The notes below the pieces were generated by a model, which saw nothing but the letters and a program-made list of their open reading frames with translations, did not search any database and was not told the origin of the DNA. From assembly GCF_024363255.1 (NCBI RefSeq), contig NZ_AP026070.1, positions 2,852,001 to 2,916,000 of the forward strand: 64,000 bases of DNA, in the 5' to 3' direction. Below, in pieces: positions 9,080 through 17,931 of this stretch (positions are counted from its first letter, which is position 1; every line of letters begins with the position of its first letter). A program made the translations under genes and the position numbers. The DNA comes from Shewanella sp. NFH-SH190041 (GTDB lineage: Bacteria > Pseudomonadota > Gammaproteobacteria > Enterobacterales > Shewanellaceae).

Positions 9080-11008
9080 TTAGTGATATAGCCCGTGCTG
9101 GTAGGCATAAGAGCCCCACAACGCAATCCCCAATGCCTGCTGTTTCAGCGCATCTGATGCTGGATGTGGTGTCAACTTGCCTGCGTTATCTACGGCAAAC
9201 CCACTCGGGGCTTTTCCTGGCTGCAGCACAACCAGCTCATTACCCTGCATATAACCGAAGTTTTTGTCATATTGCATCATGGCACGTCCCGGCCAGTTGG
9301 CTGGCATACGGGTCAAGTCCCGACCAATCATGGGGTACTTATCAGAAATGCCCATCAATGACAGCATAGTCGGCGCCATATCCAGTTGACTAACGATGCG
9401 GGTATCCTGTTTAGGCGTAATATCCTTGCCGATGATCAATCCTGGAATGCGGAAACGTGGTACAGGGATTAAATCAGCCCCCACCACACGACTGTCATGG
9501 TCAGCCACAATTAAGAATAAAGTATCGTCCCAGTAGGATGATTTTTTAGCCAGCTTAAAGAACTCACCAATAGCATAATCAGCATATTTAGCCGCATTAT
9601 TACGGGTATTTTTCGGCTGTTCATACAGCGAAATGCGGTTATCTGGGAATTCGAACGGATCATGGTTACTGGAGCTAAATACCAAGCTGAAAAATGGCTT
9701 ACCCGCAGCATGCAGCGATTCAAACTCCTGATTAGCCCGGCGCATCAGATCTTCATCAGAGACGCCCCAGGAGCCCTGGAAAACAGGATTGTCGTAGCTG
9801 CCTTCATCAACAATATCTTCAAAACCATTGCCAAGGAAGAAGCTGCGCATATTGTCAAAATGGCTTTCACCGCCATAAATAAACTGGGTGTGATAACCGT
9901 GCTGTTTAAGTAATCCGGCCAAGGTGAAGAAACCCGTCTGGCTCTTGCCTAGCTTTACAACAGAGCGCGCTGGGGTTGGGGTGAAACCGGTTACCACAGC
10001 TTCAATTCCTCGTACAGAGCGGGTACCTGTGGCGTACATTTGGTTGAAATACCAACCTTCCTGTCCCAGTTTATCCAGATTGGGCGTTAATGGCAGGCCA
10101 CCTAGACTCCCAACAAACTGTGCACCTAGACTTTCCTGTAATAGAATCACCAGGTTTTTAGGTTTGCCATGATAACTGGCAGGATTGAATGTCAGACTAG
10201 GGCGCGCTGGATCAATAAAATCATGACGGCCACTTTCACGCTGCATCATGGCAATCATGTCATCTTTTGCCATGGCACCATAAATTTTAGCGGCATCAGC
10301 TTCATCTCCCATCTGCTTAATGGCAAACAGCAAAGAATAAGCCGAGTTCAAGGTGAGTGAGTTGACCAAAGGATCGGTGGAAAATGCCACCATCGCTGGA
10401 TTAAGCGGTCTGTGTTCCAATGATGAGCGGCCACCCAATAAAGTAACCAGCAGGATCACTACCCCGGCCAATATCCGCCAATACCAAGCCAGGCGCATAT
10501 TATCGCGGCGCACCCAACGACCACTGAGCCACCAAAGTCCTGCAGCAAACAGAGTACCCAATACGACGGTCAGCACCATTTCAAAACGGTGGCTGGCCCA
10601 CAGCATAGAAAAGACTTCTTTGGGATAGATCAGATACTCAACATACAGTCGGTTCGGACGCAGACCATATTCGGCAATAAATGACGGGGTCGTAATCTCC
10701 ATCACCGCTAATACCCAAACACCGGCTACCAGCCACAAGCGCACCAACCAATACCAAATGCGGCCAATGATAGGCACTCCACCCAGCATCACAGTACCAA
10801 ATGCTGCAATACCAAACAGCCAGCACAGGGTGGAAAAATCAACCCGGATCCCTTGCGCGATAACCGGTAGCCAACCATTCACAGCGGTTACCCGGCCAGC
10901 CTGCCACAGACACAATCCTAATCGGCTAAGGGTTAACATAACCAATGCCAGCAGACCAAATTTCAGCACAGCATTAAGCTGCCCGAGACGATATTTATTC
11001 TCTGTCAC
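9080..11008 (-). CDS. LtaS/OpgB-type phosphoglycerol transferase (membrane-anchored sulfatase fold)
   Basis: Membrane protein with an extracytoplasmic alkaline-phosphatase-like domain (642 residues). About five hydrophobic segments occupy residues 10-200 and the sulfatase-fold domain spans about 280-600. Metal-site signatures are visible: E292 in LLQES, the presumed nucleophile T329 in ATGTRS, and the later ADHD motif. Family members move sn-glycerol-1-phosphate from phosphatidylglycerol to a polymer or glucan, at the outer face of the inner membrane. In a Gram-negative cell the acceptor is more likely an osmoregulated glucan or lipid than lipoteichoic acid, but this is inference. Single gene with its own terminator. 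Confidence 0.9.
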   Translation of the reverse strand: MTENKYRLGQLNAVLKFGLLALVMLTLSRLGLCLWQAGRVTAVNGWLPVIAQGIRVDFSTLCWLFGIAAFGTVMLGGVPIIGRIWYWLVRLWLVAGVWVLAVMEITTPSFIAEYGLRPNRLYVEYLIYPKEVFSMLWASHRFEMVLTVVLGTLFAAGLWWLSGRWVRRDNMRLAWYWRILAGVVILLVTLLGGRSSLEHRPLNPAMVAFSTDPLVNSLTLNSAYSLLFAIKQMGDEADAAKIYGAMAKDDMIAMMQRESGRHDFIDPARPSLTFNPASYHGKPKNLVILLQESLGAQFVGSLGGLPLTPNLDKLGQEGWYFNQMYATGTRSVRGIEAVVTGFTPTPARSVVKLGKSQTGFFTLAGLLKQHGYHTQFIYGGESHFDNMRSFFLGNGFEDIVDEGSYDNPVFQGSWGVSDEDLMRRANQEFESLHAAGKPFFSLVFSSSNHDPFEFPDNRISLYEQPKNTRNNAAKYADYAIGEFFKLAKKSSYWDDTLFLIVADHDSRVVGADLIPVPRFRIPGLIIGKDITPKQDTRIVSQLDMAPTMLSLMGISDKYPMIGRDLTRMPANWPGRAMMQYDKNFGYMQGNELVVLQPGKAPSGFAVDNAGKLTPHPASDALKQQALGIALWGSYAYQHGLYH

Positions 11009-11374
11009 AATAAAACTTTTTTAATATTGACGCCATGTCTGCTTTAAGACGACCCAATTGCCTTATTGCTGAAATATAACCCTGACTTTTATTATCTCTG
11101 CGGACTGATAGGTTAAGTTCATGCCATCTCGGCAAATGTACTGTGTTATTAGAAGCCCACTGACTATACAGCAGCCTAAGTCAAAGACGGCTAAACCATC
11201 TTCAAGCGACTGTTCAAAAGGGAGATATGTTTGAAGGGGAAAACAATTGTTGATGAGAACACATCATCAAATAACAAACTAACAGGCAGTCAAATTAGAT
11301 CGTTTTGACTGCCTGTTTCTGGGTTCCATCGCTATTTTTCAGGATGGGAACCGAAGAGGAATTAAATCACTGTA
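11009..11374. other. Intergenic region
   Basis: The stretch separates the LtaS-like start from the chemoreceptor end. It contains the chemoreceptor terminator (11281-11317) and the presumed promoter of the LtaS-like gene. I see no further open frame or repeat that I can support. Confidence 0.5.
11281..11317 (-). terminator. Terminator of the chemoreceptor gene
   Basis: Perfect 14-base inverted repeat (AACAGGCAGTCAAA / TTTGACTGCCTGTT) around a nine-base loop, about 60 bases past the stop of the minus-strand chemoreceptor gene. Confidence 0.82.
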
Positions 11375-13021
11375 TTACACGGTGAACTTACGGGTCATCT
11401 CTTTAAGGTTATCTACCAGTGTACCCAGTGTTCTACCTGCACTTTCTGCCTGCTGAGAATCATCAGCTAAGCCATCAGAAATATCTTTGATATTAATGAT
11501 GTTGCGATTGAGTTCTTCTGCCACAGCAGATTGTTCTTCTGTCGCACTGGCAATTTGGGTATTACGATCAGCAATACTTTCAATCGCCTGAGCAATTTCA
11601 GTGATATGGCTTTCTGCTGTCTTAGCGCCTTCAACACAAGACGCCATCTGTTCACAACTGTGTACAATCGCAATACCGGCATCTTTGGAGCGAGTTTGCA
11701 GTTGAGAAATAATATCATTAATTTCCACAGTGGAATTCTGAGTCCGTTGAGCCAACGTTCTCACCTCATCGGCTACGACTGCAAAACCACGACCATTTTC
11801 GCCTGCTCGAGCAGCTTCAATGGCCGCATTCAAAGCCAATAAATTGGTTTGATCTGCAATATTGCGGATCACATCTAATACCAAAGAAATCCCAACACAG
11901 TCCTGCTCCAGTTTTTGGATCACTTCTTCAGTATTTTCAAGTTCGGTTGACACTGATTGAATATTGCCCACTGTGGTATGAACGATATCCTTACCTGAAG
12001 CACTCAGTTCAGTCGCCTGAATGGTATTATCAGAAGTACTAGCAGTATTAGCCGCCACTTCGTGCAAAGTACACTGCATCTCATTCATGGCTGTCGCCAG
12101 CTGATTCAGCTCACGCTTCTGAACATCCATTCCCTCATTTGTTTTGTCAGTAATGGAACTGATCACATCCGCAGAGCTGACCAAATTTTCTGTCGCGGCA
12201 ATAATATCTGAAACCATGCGATGCAGATTCTGTTTCATCATACGAATCGCATTTGCTACTTCACCAATTTCATCAGCAGCAAATTTATTACTATCAATCG
12301 AATCGCATAACTCATCCCGCACCAGTGAACCCTTTAAAATTCCATTAGCGCTCTTGGTAATGATAGAAAGTTTATGACGAATATCTTTTAAAAATCCGTA
12401 GCCTACAACAATAGAAATAATAATCGAGATTAATACTGCAAGAATAATAATGATAATGGCATCGTTCAGGTTTTTCGCAGAAGCCTTGGCACCATTATCC
12501 GTCCAAACGGCATTAATATTTGATAATTCATCTAAGCGCTTCTGGATTTCATCATAATTATCTCGTTGTTCAATTAATAAAGCTCTTGCCTCACCGAACT
12601 TTTTAATATTTACTAAATCAACGAGTTGTAAGTTTTTCTGTTTATAAGCATCCCAATTATCTTCCAGTTCACGAAATACTTCTTTTTCATGATCTGACAC
12701 TAAAAAGTGTTGATAGCTGGCTAAGTTATCGCCAATTTCTTTCGCTTTTCCCACTAAATCATCGGGAGAGCGTTGGCTTGAGGCTTTTATCGTGGCATTG
12801 GTATCTGATGCCAATACATATTGATAACGACGATAATCAGCAATCGCGGTTGTTACATTACTTAAAATCGTCAGACAAGGAACAACGGATTTAGAAAAAA
12901 ATACGGTGTTTTTGTTTAGTTTTAACATTTGGTTATAACTAAACAAACCAACCGCACCCAATAGGATACAAAGCGTCAAAAAGCTTAACGCCACCTTCAT
13001 TTTAAGTGTGAGCTGTTTCAT
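11375..13021 (-). CDS. Methyl-accepting chemotaxis protein
   Basis: Transmembrane chemoreceptor of 548 residues. Order of parts: N-terminal membrane helix (about 9-30), a periplasmic four-helix-bundle sensor (about 31-185), second membrane helix of isoleucine-rich sequence (about 188-210), HAMP linker, and a cytoplasmic signalling coiled coil. The highly conserved hairpin tip is intact: [20 protein letters not shown] followed by [12 protein letters not shown]. There is no C-terminal pentapeptide for CheR/CheB tethering. The ligand cannot be deduced; the four-helix sensor class covers amino acids, dicarboxylates and others. It is a single gene preceded by a long AT-rich leader region. Confidence 0.95.
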   Translation of the reverse strand: MKQLTLKMKVALSFLTLCILLGAVGLFSYNQMLKLNKNTVFFSKSVVPCLTILSNVTTAIADYRRYQYVLASDTNATIKASSQRSPDDLVGKAKEIGDNLASYQHFLVSDHEKEVFRELEDNWDAYKQKNLQLVDLVNIKKFGEARALLIEQRDNYDEIQKRLDELSNINAVWTDNGAKASAKNLNDAIIIIILAVLISIIISIVVGYGFLKDIRHKLSIITKSANGILKGSLVRDELCDSIDSNKFAADEIGEVANAIRMMKQNLHRMVSDIIAATENLVSSADVISSITDKTNEGMDVQKRELNQLATAMNEMQCTLHEVAANTASTSDNTIQATELSASGKDIVHTTVGNIQSVSTELENTEEVIQKLEQDCVGISLVLDVIRNIADQTNLLALNAAIEAARAGENGRGFAVVADEVRTLAQRTQNSTVEINDIISQLQTRSKDAGIAIVHSCEQMASCVEGAKTAESHITEIAQAIESIADRNTQIASATEEQSAVAEELNRNIINIKDISDGLADDSQQAESAGRTLGTLVDNLKEMTRKFTV

Positions 13022-13682
13022 TTCAAATTAATTTTATAAACGCTAAATCAGTGGGGGCGAATAAATCATAAAACCAGGATAAGTTTCTTTGATAAGAGTC
13101 AAATAGCTTATAGGGATCGATAATATTTAATCGATTTATAATAATATTAACCAATATTAATTAATCAACCATTATTAAATAATATGTTACTCATTTTTAT
13201 ATACATATCTCACTCAATACATCGATGCTTTAAATAATTCTCCAAAGCTATGGAATACGTTAAAATAATCGGATTACAATATCTCAATAAAAACATTATT
13301 TATCATAGTCTTGACTGTATACAGACCATATAAAATTTAACTTTCGTAAGATCAAAATAGCAGTCAATTCATTAAACTTATCTAGGGCGTATTAAAGCTT
13401 ATTTTTAATGACCTATGCCACTAGGCATTATCTTCCCCCGCGGAATAACCGTTTTATTTATCTCATTATTAAAAACAATCAATACCTTAAGCATTTCCTG
13501 AATTTGAAACAATATCAATACTATCAAAACATTATTACCATGCAGTAATAATATTGCATTGATGCTGCAAAAACCTTTAACGGCTAATTAATTATTCAAT
13601 TATTACCCACTGGCAATGACTGACAGTAATCTATTATGAAACATTAAGTTAGCTGTAAAAACGCTTCTTAACTTATAAAAAA
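13022..13682. other. Long AT-rich non-coding stretch upstream of the chemoreceptor
   Basis: About 660 bases with almost no open frames and strong AT richness, lying between the start of the chemoreceptor gene and the terminator of the RraB-like gene. A small hairpin (ATGCC-ACTA-GGCAT, near 13415) and a GC patch near 13435 are the only islands. I recognise no riboswitch or RNA family; the stretch probably includes the chemoreceptor promoter. Confidence 0.5.
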
Positions 13683-13707
13683 CCCTTACCAATCACTTTG
13701 ATAAGGG
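13683..13707 (-). terminator. Terminator of the RraB-like gene
   Basis: On the minus strand a hairpin with arms CCCTTA/TAAGGG is followed directly by six T residues, the layout of an intrinsic terminator, about 55 bases past the stop. Confidence 0.75.
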
Positions 13708-13761
13708 CTGTTCACTTATCCACACTCAACAATACTCGATGTGCTTCTCACCGTTATTGCA

Positions 13762-14169
13762 TTAATGACAACAATGCTCACCGCACTCGTGATCGTCATC
13801 AGCAAACTCATCATCACCATCTTGATGTTGCATCACGCCCCAACCATCAGTCATACCATCATATTCGGAGGCAAAATCATTCAGTGCCACTTCTTTAGCC
13901 ACAATGGCGTCATATTCAGGCAACATATGCAGGGTAACAATCAGCTCCCACTTTTCCAACTCTTCATTAAAGTTAAGCTCAAGCTCACCGTTGTTATCGC
14001 TTCCAGCCAAATCTTCTAGGGCTGATTCAGCATCACGCTTATCATCAAACACTAGGAAGAAATCTACATTCAGCGCTTTGCTCAGGTCAATGCCAGACTC
14101 CGCCATTGCGGCCAACATTTTGCCATTATCATCATCAGGAAATTGCATATTCAGCTCCAATTTTTTCAC
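13762..14169 (-). CDS. RraB-family protein (ribonuclease E regulator-like)
   Basis: Small acidic protein of 135 residues. It matches the RraB pattern of an N-terminal FPDDDNG segment, a central alpha/beta part ending in a two-copy-like acidic strand, and the conserved C-terminal YDG-x-x-DGWG element (about 104-113). In E. coli RraB binds RNase E and lowers its activity; here the role is inferred by family only. The tail is extremely acidic and ends in a Cys/His cluster (HECGEHCCH) that I do not associate with the family. It forms a pair with the S4 gene just upstream (three-base gap). Confidence 0.68.
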   Translation of the reverse strand: MKKLELNMQFPDDDNGKMLAAMAESGIDLSKALNVDFFLVFDDKRDAESALEDLAGSDNNGELELNFNEELEKWELIVTLHMLPEYDAIVAKEVALNDFASEYDGMTDGWGVMQHQDGDDEFADDDHECGEHCCH

Positions 14170-14171
14170 TG

Positions 14172-14402
14172 TTACTCAGCAGTAATTTCCAGGATTGTGC
14201 CCTGAAACTCTACTCGATCACCCACTACCAGTTTTTTGCGTTTGCGAGTGTCTACTTCACCATTAACGGTCACCTGGCCTTCGCCAATCACATGCTTGGC
14301 TTCGCCACCACCTTCAACCAATCCTTCGGCTTTCAGTAATTTGTACAGTTCAATAAATTCATCCCCCGCGCGCAGGGAAAAGCGGATTACCTGATTACTC
14401 AC
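14172..14402 (-). CDS. S4-domain RNA-binding protein (YbcJ-like)
   Basis: A 76-residue protein consisting almost entirely of one S4 fold: ELYKLLKAEGLVEGGGEAK, then the GQVTVNGEV-x-TRKRKKL loop and VGDRVEF strand. YbcJ-type proteins bind structured RNA through the basic KRKK face. It is first in a two-gene unit with the RraB-like gene, so both may act on RNA metabolism. Confidence 0.88.
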   Translation of the reverse strand: MSNQVIRFSLRAGDEFIELYKLLKAEGLVEGGGEAKHVIGEGQVTVNGEVDTRKRKKLVVGDRVEFQGTILEITAE

Positions 14403-14482
14403 TTGTATTGGCCTTTCTGATCAAAAATCTGCGGCAGTATACCCTATCCACGTTTAGAAACGCAGCCGGAAATCATACCAAG

Positions 14483-15022
14483 TTACGACTCACGCTCTGC
14501 AGCCAACAGCCCCATCACCAGCTCATCCAACCAAGATGCCCCAACCTTATGATGACTGCGCAGATATCCCTCCTGCTGAAAACCACACTTTTCTAACACG
14601 CGGACCGAGGCCTGATTATCGCAGGCGCAATGGGCCACAAATTTATGCACATTAAACTGTAAACTGGCCCAGTCAATCACCGCTTGTAGACTCTCTGTCG
14701 CATAGCCCTGCCCCTGTTGTTCTGGCAACAGCATATAACCCACCTCAGCGCGTTGACTCAACAGATCCTGGCAATACAGTCCTGTTAAACCAACAAATTC
14801 CCCACTAAGGGTTTCGATTGCCAGACTCAGCCAGTCACCACTTTCATAACGCCATGAGCGAGTGCGGCAATTAAACTTGGCAATCACTTCAGCCTCAGAG
14901 CCAACCTCACGTACATAACACCCCACTTCCGGATCAAGATGCAGTGCGCGAAAATAGGGCCAGTGCTGCTCTGCCAGCGGCTTAATAATGAGTCTGTCAC
15001 TGTATAGTGCAATATCTGTCAT
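14483..15022 (-). CDS. GNAT N-acetyltransferase (RimJ/RimL type)
   Basis: Acetyl-CoA-dependent acetyltransferase of 179 residues. The acetyl-CoA pyrophosphate loop reads EQQGQGYATE (about residues 99-108), followed by the helix and the FNVHKFVAHC and NQASVRVLEKCGF motifs typical of RimJ/RimL-like enzymes. The substrate may be a protein N-terminus or a small amine; it cannot be chosen from sequence. Confidence 0.9.
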   Translation of the reverse strand: MTDIALYSDRLIIKPLAEQHWPYFRALHLDPEVGCYVREVGSEAEVIAKFNCRTRSWRYESGDWLSLAIETLSGEFVGLTGLYCQDLLSQRAEVGYMLLPEQQGQGYATESLQAVIDWASLQFNVHKFVAHCACDNQASVRVLEKCGFQQEGYLRSHHKVGASWLDELVMGLLAAERES

Positions 15023-15063
15023 CGAAAACTACCACATCTAAAACCAAATAATTTTTGCAAAAA

Positions 15064-15094
15064 AAACGGCACCGCTCAGAAATGGGTGCCGTTT
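15064..15094 (-). terminator. Terminator of the parvulin gene
   Basis: Ten-base perfect stem AAACGGCACC/GGTGCCGTTT with an 11-base loop; A-tract on the left gives the U-run for minus-strand transcripts. It lies 22 bases past the stop. Confidence 0.85.
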
Positions 15095-15115
15095 CAATAT
15101 TAATTCTGCCGGGGA

Positions 15116-15394
15116 TCAGCCGCGGCTAGTAACTTCGAGCAAGTGGTAACCGAAAGCGGTTTTCACTGGGCCCTGCACTTCATTCAGTGGCGCTGAAAAA
15201 ACCACTTTATCAAATTCAGGAACCATCATGCCTGGACCAAAACTGCCTAGATCGCCACCCTGTGCACCGGACGGGCAAGAAGAATGAGCCTTTGCCAGCT
15301 GCGCAAAATCAGCACCGTTTTCAATCTGTTGTTTCAGCTCAAGACATTTTTCTTCGCTGTCCACCAACAGGTGGCGTGCGGTTGCCTGTACCAT
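15116..15394 (-). CDS. ppiC: Parvulin-type peptidyl-prolyl cis-trans isomerase
   Basis: Single-domain rotamase of 92 residues, the usual PpiC length, without a signal peptide, so cytoplasmic. Typical parvulin elements are all present: ATARHLLV at the start, the GADFAQLAKAHSSCPSG loop, GGDLGSFGPGMMVPEFD and the C-terminal TAFGYHLLEV. An AGGAG-like site precedes the start. It stands alone between the GNAT gene and the GDPD/PEGA operon. Confidence 0.94.
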   Translation of the reverse strand: MVQATARHLLVDSEEKCLELKQQIENGADFAQLAKAHSSCPSGAQGGDLGSFGPGMMVPEFDKVVFSAPLNEVQGPVKTAFGYHLLEVTSRG

Positions 15395-15543
15395 AAATTC
15401 ACTCCTTTATTGCCTTTGGGCATCACAGACCCGACAGCGCTATTGCTGTATGCTTCATCCCCGCATCACAAAATGCCAAGGGGCTGAATATCACGGGTTA
15501 AAACCCCTGTGAGTATATCGTCAGGCAAAGGCAAAACCAATCC

Positions 15544-17931
15544 TCATAATACGGCCTTAGACAGATTAATCTGATACTCGCCATGACCATCATGATGCTC
15601 AACCCAGCGTCTGGTAGTCTGATATCCCGGTGCAGAAACCTCAACATCATAATGGCTGATGGGTAATTTCATGCCAGGTTGATAGCGCTGTTTGATATTC
15701 ATAATCCGTATCCGATTATTAGCGGCGTTAGTTGTTATGGTAAAAGGCAGTAACTTGAGCATCCCGTTGTCATCAACCAACGCAGTTTTGCTACCCTGAA
15801 TGGTATCATTATGCCCAGCTGTAATACCTAGCAAAATCGGCATCAGCCAATTATCTAATTGACCAACAGGCTGCTCCAACAAATGTTTAAATCCTGTCGT
15901 AATGCCCAGCACACCATCCACACCAGCGCCCAGAGGCTGCACCATGGGTTGAGTATGGATCACCCAGCGCAATGTCAGTGCGACAATAGGAGAACTGCGC
16001 TGCTCTACTTGATGGAAAAAATATCCTGCAGTTGAGCCTGCTGCAGTAAATTTTGAGCCCAGCGCCAATAAAGGCACAGCAAATACCATCAGCATTAACA
16101 GCACACTGATCGCCATATCTCGCTTTTTATGCGAACTTGCCTGAGGGCTGATCAATTGCCAAGCTTTCACTGGTAACTTCAGTGCCGTCAGGAGCACCAG
16201 TAATAACGACAAACTCATGGATATCGGCGGCACCAACACCGAACGTAAAGCCGACTTCCCTTGCTTCGCGAGGGGGGCACCATCAGCAAACTGACTAACC
16301 GAGGCATTAATAAAACCAACCCAATGTTGGGTCTCCCGCTTAATATTCGGCAAAATCGCTAAGCGGTAAAACTCTGTATTATTCCAGTCAGCTAACATAG
16401 GAGAAACATAATATCGCTCTCCCATATTGGCTTTAATTCGTTGCTGTATATCATTACTTCGCTGAAACTGCGCCCAACTCAGCCCAGGCGCCATCTGCCA
16501 GCCATGGCGGTGCACTTCCCGCTGCCACTGCCGTGTGGCCTCCCGCTGCACTCGCTCAGTGACAGCCTGCTGAAACTGGGTTATCTGATTAATATGCCAA
16601 CCACGCGGTAATTTGATCCCCTCTATAACGAGACGCTGACGAATTTTTTCCCCGGTAACAGCGCTACTGCGGAATGCTTTCAAGCTATCAATATCCATTG
16701 GATAACCGGTTTCAGCTTTAAATTTATCCTGCCATAGAAGCAGAATTTTGGGTGTGTAATCCGCAACTTCCCTACTGTACACCCATTTTACATCCGGTTT
16801 ACCGCCGTCACCGGTTAGCTGTTCAAGTCCTGCTAATACTGCAGATAACCCCAATGTCATCACCGTCTCTTTCAGGCTGGTCTCACCTTTAATTCGGCGC
16901 TGCTCCCGAATAAGCCAAAAATCCATTGGCTTAAAACTAAGCCGATACTTTTTCAGCACGCGCTCATAATCTTCTTCCACCCCAGCAATACAGCGATTTA
17001 AACGCTCATTATCACGCCGACGTTCGTTATAACGCTCAATACATTCATTTTTCTCATCAAATAACTCAGCTATTTTAGGCGCTAATTCCTGTCCTCTGGC
17101 TTCGGCACGAGCGGTATAGGCTTGGCGAGCCTGCTGATAACGCTGCCAACCTGAAGTAACTTCAGTTTCCACCTGCTCCCATGCCTTATCAGCTCGCTGG
17201 GGAGCAGAATCAATCGCAGCACGATAGCGTGTCATCCCCTGCTGATACTGCTGCCACCCCTGATTAATTTGCTGACGTAATTGCTGATAACGCCCATAGT
17301 AAACATCAAACTCAGCGGCGGCCCGGTTGGTAATATAACGTTCAACAATCGCCTGTTTCTGACTGGCAACATGGGTCATAAAATCCGGATTGGCGTATAC
17401 CAAACCACCCATCAATGCCAGAAAAGTCATTTCTTCAGGTAACGCTGCGTGATTTGCGTTATAGGGCAAACCGGTAATTTTTACCGCATTGGTCGCAAGA
17501 CCAGAACGCAAAATGGAGGCAAAAAATGCTTCCTGTCGCTGTGAAGCACTACTTGGATCAACCAGTAATTTATCAATCAATAATTTCTGGCCAAAAAATA
17601 CTGTGGGCCATACCAGCGCTAATATCACGACAAACGCAGTAATTGCCCGAGGTAACGTACGAACCAAAGCCCCTTTGAGTAAAAGATCGGCCAGTAATAA
17701 GCTCACCCCAATACCTGAGATAGTACGGCCAAACAACTCAACTAAATGCAATTGCTGGTGATCCATACTGCCGCCACCAGCAACGGTGACCAATTGGGCA
17801 TTAAATACAGCTTCTGGTAGCAGATATAATGCCGATAGCACAAACAGTGTAATGGCAAGCCAGCGGGGGCGATTTTCTTTTATCGCGTGTAAAGCGCCCT
17901 GATGGGACATCTTAGCTGTTTCAGCTGTCAT
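15544..17931 (-). CDS. Large membrane protein with coiled coil and C-terminal PEGA-like domain
   Basis: A 795-residue protein of unknown function. Three membrane segments lie near residues 25-45, 70-90 and 97-115. A long charged, Tyr/Gln/Arg-rich region (about 190-330) looks helical or coiled-coil. Further membrane segments occur near 545-565 and 583-607. The last 60 residues resemble a PEGA domain (YQPGMKLPISHYDVEVSAPG), a beta-rich module usually outside the cytoplasm. Its ATG overlaps the stop of the upstream GDPD lipoprotein gene by four bases (ATGA), so the two are made together. I know no characterised homologue; a role in envelope lipid or polymer handling is inferred from the partner only. 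Confidence 0.75.
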   Translation of the reverse strand: MTAETAKMSHQGALHAIKENRPRWLAITLFVLSALYLLPEAVFNAQLVTVAGGGSMDHQQLHLVELFGRTISGIGVSLLLADLLLKGALVRTLPRAITAFVVILALVWPTVFFGQKLLIDKLLVDPSSASQRQEAFFASILRSGLATNAVKITGLPYNANHAALPEEMTFLALMGGLVYANPDFMTHVASQKQAIVERYITNRAAAEFDVYYGRYQQLRQQINQGWQQYQQGMTRYRAAIDSAPQRADKAWEQVETEVTSGWQRYQQARQAYTARAEARGQELAPKIAELFDEKNECIERYNERRRDNERLNRCIAGVEEDYERVLKKYRLSFKPMDFWLIREQRRIKGETSLKETVMTLGLSAVLAGLEQLTGDGGKPDVKWVYSREVADYTPKILLLWQDKFKAETGYPMDIDSLKAFRSSAVTGEKIRQRLVIEGIKLPRGWHINQITQFQQAVTERVQREATRQWQREVHRHGWQMAPGLSWAQFQRSNDIQQRIKANMGERYYVSPMLADWNNTEFYRLAILPNIKRETQHWVGFINASVSQFADGAPLAKQGKSALRSVLVPPISMSLSLLLVLLTALKLPVKAWQLISPQASSHKKRDMAISVLLMLMVFAVPLLALGSKFTAAGSTAGYFFHQVEQRSSPIVALTLRWVIHTQPMVQPLGAGVDGVLGITTGFKHLLEQPVGQLDNWLMPILLGITAGHNDTIQGSKTALVDDNGMLKLLPFTITTNAANNRIRIMNIKQRYQPGMKLPISHYDVEVSAPGYQTTRRWVEHHDGHGEYQINLSKAVL

